Source: Lachnospiraceae bacterium (GTDB lineage Bacteria > Bacillota > Clostridia > Lachnospirales > Lachnospiraceae). From it: DNA of 64,000 nt. Location of the stretch: positions 1 through 64,000 of the forward strand of contig JAFTWX010000074.1 of assembly GCA_017465095.1 (NCBI GenBank), written 5' to 3'. The notes beneath the pieces are model-generated. The model worked only from the letters and a program-made list of their open reading frames with translations. It did no database searches and had not been told where the DNA came from. Positions 62,400 to 64,000 of this stretch are shown one piece after another (the first letter of the stretch is position 1; every line of letters starts with the position of its first letter). A program made the translations under genes and the position numbers.

Positions 62400-63974
62400 A
62401 TGAGGAACTTTATAAAATCGGGATTTTTAATGTTATGCACCGCAGCCCTGCTGACAGGTTGCCAAACCAAAGATGCAGGCTTAACTGCAAATGAGTCATC
62501 CTCCCCTCAAACAACAGATGCTGTATCCGCAGAAGTGAAATATGACACCGCTGTCAATATCGAACTTTCCGATGCGGAGACGAAAGTGAACGGCGAAATG
62601 ATTGCAAATGCGGCCACAGACAGCGAAACCGGTGTCTATGCAGCAAATGATATTATTTTTTACCTTGCCGGACAGGGCATTACTTACGGCGAGGGTTCCG
62701 AAGCGGATGAACATTCACAGGAGGAAGCTGACGCTAACACTGTCATCCACATCACAAAACCGGGAAAATATATTGTCAGCGGCAAACTGTCCGCCGGACA
62801 GATCGCAGTAGATCTGGGAGAAGATGCCGAGACAGATCCCGAGGCTGTTGTGACATTAATTTTAAACGGGGCCGATATTACCTGCAAAGTAGCTCCTGCT
62901 GTTATTTTCTACAATGTATACGAATGCGGAAATGACGACACCGAATCCGCCACTAAAGATGTAGACACTTCGTCAGCCGGTGCTAACGTTATCCTTACGG
63001 ACGGTTCAATCAGCAATGTAAACGGTTCCTACGTGGCCAAAATCTTCGAATCCTGCGAACTTAATGAAGCCGGTACAGAGGTCATCAACAGCAAAAAATT
63101 GCACAAATATGACGCCGCATTTTATTCGAAGCAGAGTATGAATATCTGCGGCGAGTCCGAAAACAGCGGCATTTTAAATATTACTGCTGAAAACGAAGGT
63201 CTGGATTCCGAGCTCCATCTGACTCTTCGGGGCGGAAATATCAACATCACCTCCGGAAATGACGGCATCAATACAAATGAGGACAATGTTTCCGTCACAA
63301 CGGTGGACGGCGCCAACGTCAATATTCTGGTGACCGGGGAAACCGGCGAAGGCGACGGTATCGACTCCAACGGTTGGCTTGTCATCAACAGCGGTTCCGT
63401 GATTGCACAGGCTTGCAGCACCAGCGGCGATGCTGGCATCGATTCCGACATGGGCATTCATATAAACGGCGGCTTGATAATGGCAAGCGGCAATATGCTT
63501 GACGCCATCAGCGAAAGCTCCCAGACTTATGCAGTATTCCAATTTGCAACCGCTGACACCGGCAAAAAGAGCATTCTCCTGAAAAATGCATCCGGTGATT
63601 CCCTGTTTCAATACACACCGGAAAACAATTATTCTTACCTGATACTCTCTTCCCCAGAGTTAGCAGAAGGTAACTATACATTATGGCAAAATGACGCACA
63701 GCTTTCTGCGATGCCAGAAAACTTCGGCGGTGGACACGGTGGTATTCCGGGCGGGCCGAAACCAGAGGGAATGGAGCCCCCGCAGAACGGCGAAAAACCT
63801 AAAGACATGAAAAAGCCGCAGGACGGCCGCTTACCGGAAGATATGGAGATCCCACCGGATGACGAAAACCCGGATGGTATGAAAAAACCGGAAAAAGGCA
63901 TCCGCAGCGACTTCGGTGAAGCATCTACCGACATCCACATTGTCAGCGGCGGAAATCAGTTTGTAATTATGTAG
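62400..63974 (+). CDS. DUF4353-type carbohydrate-binding lipoprotein
   Basis: 524 residues. A lipoprotein signal ends LLTGCQTK. Residues 60-150 and 160-400 are beta-helix-like, with repeated units such as GGNINITSGNDGINTNEDN, GDGIDSNGWLVINSGSV and DAGIDSDMGIHINGG that are typical of the DUF4353 (carbohydrate-binding domain-containing) family. Residues about 440-500 are a Pro/Gly/Met/Lys-rich tail with loose repeats of the form P-E-D/G-M-x-x-P-x-x-G/D, and the end is HIVSGGNQFVIM. It probably sits on the cell surface binding polysaccharide or calcium. GGAG lies 10 bases before ATG 62400; the stop at 63974 is inside the window. Confidence 0.85.
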   Translation: MRNFIKSGFLMLCTAALLTGCQTKDAGLTANESSSPQTTDAVSAEVKYDTAVNIELSDAETKVNGEMIANAATDSETGVYAANDIIFYLAGQGITYGEGSEADEHSQEEADANTVIHITKPGKYIVSGKLSAGQIAVDLGEDAETDPEAVVTLILNGADITCKVAPAVIFYNVYECGNDDTESATKDVDTSSAGANVILTDGSISNVNGSYVAKIFESCELNEAGTEVINSKKLHKYDAAFYSKQSMNICGESENSGILNITAENEGLDSELHLTLRGGNINITSGNDGINTNEDNVSVTTVDGANVNILVTGETGEGDGIDSNGWLVINSGSVIAQACSTSGDAGIDSDMGIHINGGLIMASGNMLDAISESSQTYAVFQFATADTGKKSILLKNASGDSLFQYTPENNYSYLILSSPELAEGNYTLWQNDAQLSAMPENFGGGHGGIPGGPKPEGMEPPQNGEKPKDMKKPQDGRLPEDMEIPPDDENPDGMKKPEKGIRSDFGEASTDIHIVSGGNQFVIM

Positions 63975-64000
63975 TTAATATCCTAATACTAATAAAACCA

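Noticed and set aside
1..64000. CRISPR arrays, insertion sequences, prophage or integrative element
   Set aside because: No regularly spaced direct repeats, transposase, integrase or phage structural genes were seen in either strand; the islet at 51.8-53.9 kb has no mobility gene.

Overview
The window looks like a chromosomal segment of a low-to-mid GC, endospore-forming Clostridia member, most likely family Lachnospiraceae. Pointers are the order hup-rqcP-yabP-yabQ-divIC-spoIIE-tilS-hpt-ftsH, known from Bacillus and clostridia, a CotS-type spore coat gene, S-box (SAM-I) and T-box leaders, an ECF sigma/DUF4825 anti-sigma pair, and two BspA/DUF4353-type surface proteins. Genus is not assigned. 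Almost all genes lie on the minus strand, as expected for one replichore. No insertion sequence, prophage, CRISPR array or rRNA was seen.

Layout. 1-5.1 kb: edge-truncated BspA-like protein, metK behind a SAM-I riboswitch, a divergent HD-GYP protein, murA. 5.1-10.6 kb: LysM/G5/M23 endopeptidase, flavin reductase, tail-anchored coiled-coil protein, small (p)ppGpp synthetase, small conserved protein, hemolysin III-type membrane protein. 10.7-16.4 kb: asnS-asnA-phosphoesterase-UDP-sugar pyrophosphorylase-galE operon. 16.4-25 kb: a compact seven-gene operon of hybrid histidine kinase, TIR/zinc-ribbon protein, receiver-like/class III cyclase, unknown protein, AlkD-like protein, PIN-like protein and secreted CAP protein. 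This is the most unusual block here. 25.1-32.9 kb: degenerate HD-GYP plus CarD regulator, mntP, glnA with a zinc-ribbon membrane protein, ECF sigma/anti-sigma, small membrane protein.

33-42.6 kb: tRNA-Leu and tRNA-Tyr, an intracellular GH13 enzyme with a long leader, then the housekeeping/sporulation cluster ftsH to hup, in which spoIIE encodes only a soluble protein and has a Spo0A-type promoter. 42.7-50.4 kb: PEGA lipoprotein, CotS-like kinase fold, cca, anion permease, amidase lipoprotein, YgjP-like peptidase, two membrane proteins. 50.5-55.7 kb: ackA without pta, an AT-rich islet (polytopic DUF6056-like protein, small secreted protein, divergent XRE regulator with operator-like repeats), proS with a T-box. 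55.7-64 kb: D,D-carboxypeptidase, class II aldolase plus PfkB kinase, two membrane proteins, DUF1846 protein, and a DUF4353-type lipoprotein.

Functional links: asnS and asnA join asparagine synthesis to its tRNA charging; pyrophosphorylase and galE supply nucleotide sugars; murA, M23, amidase and carboxypeptidase serve the wall; the tRNA genes lack an encoded CCA, which fits the cca gene. Two HD-GYP proteins, an alarmone synthetase, a class III cyclase and a TIR protein make the first 27 kb rich in nucleotide signalling. Intervals inside predicted promoters, stems and repeats were counted by eye; all family names come from motif recognition without database searches.
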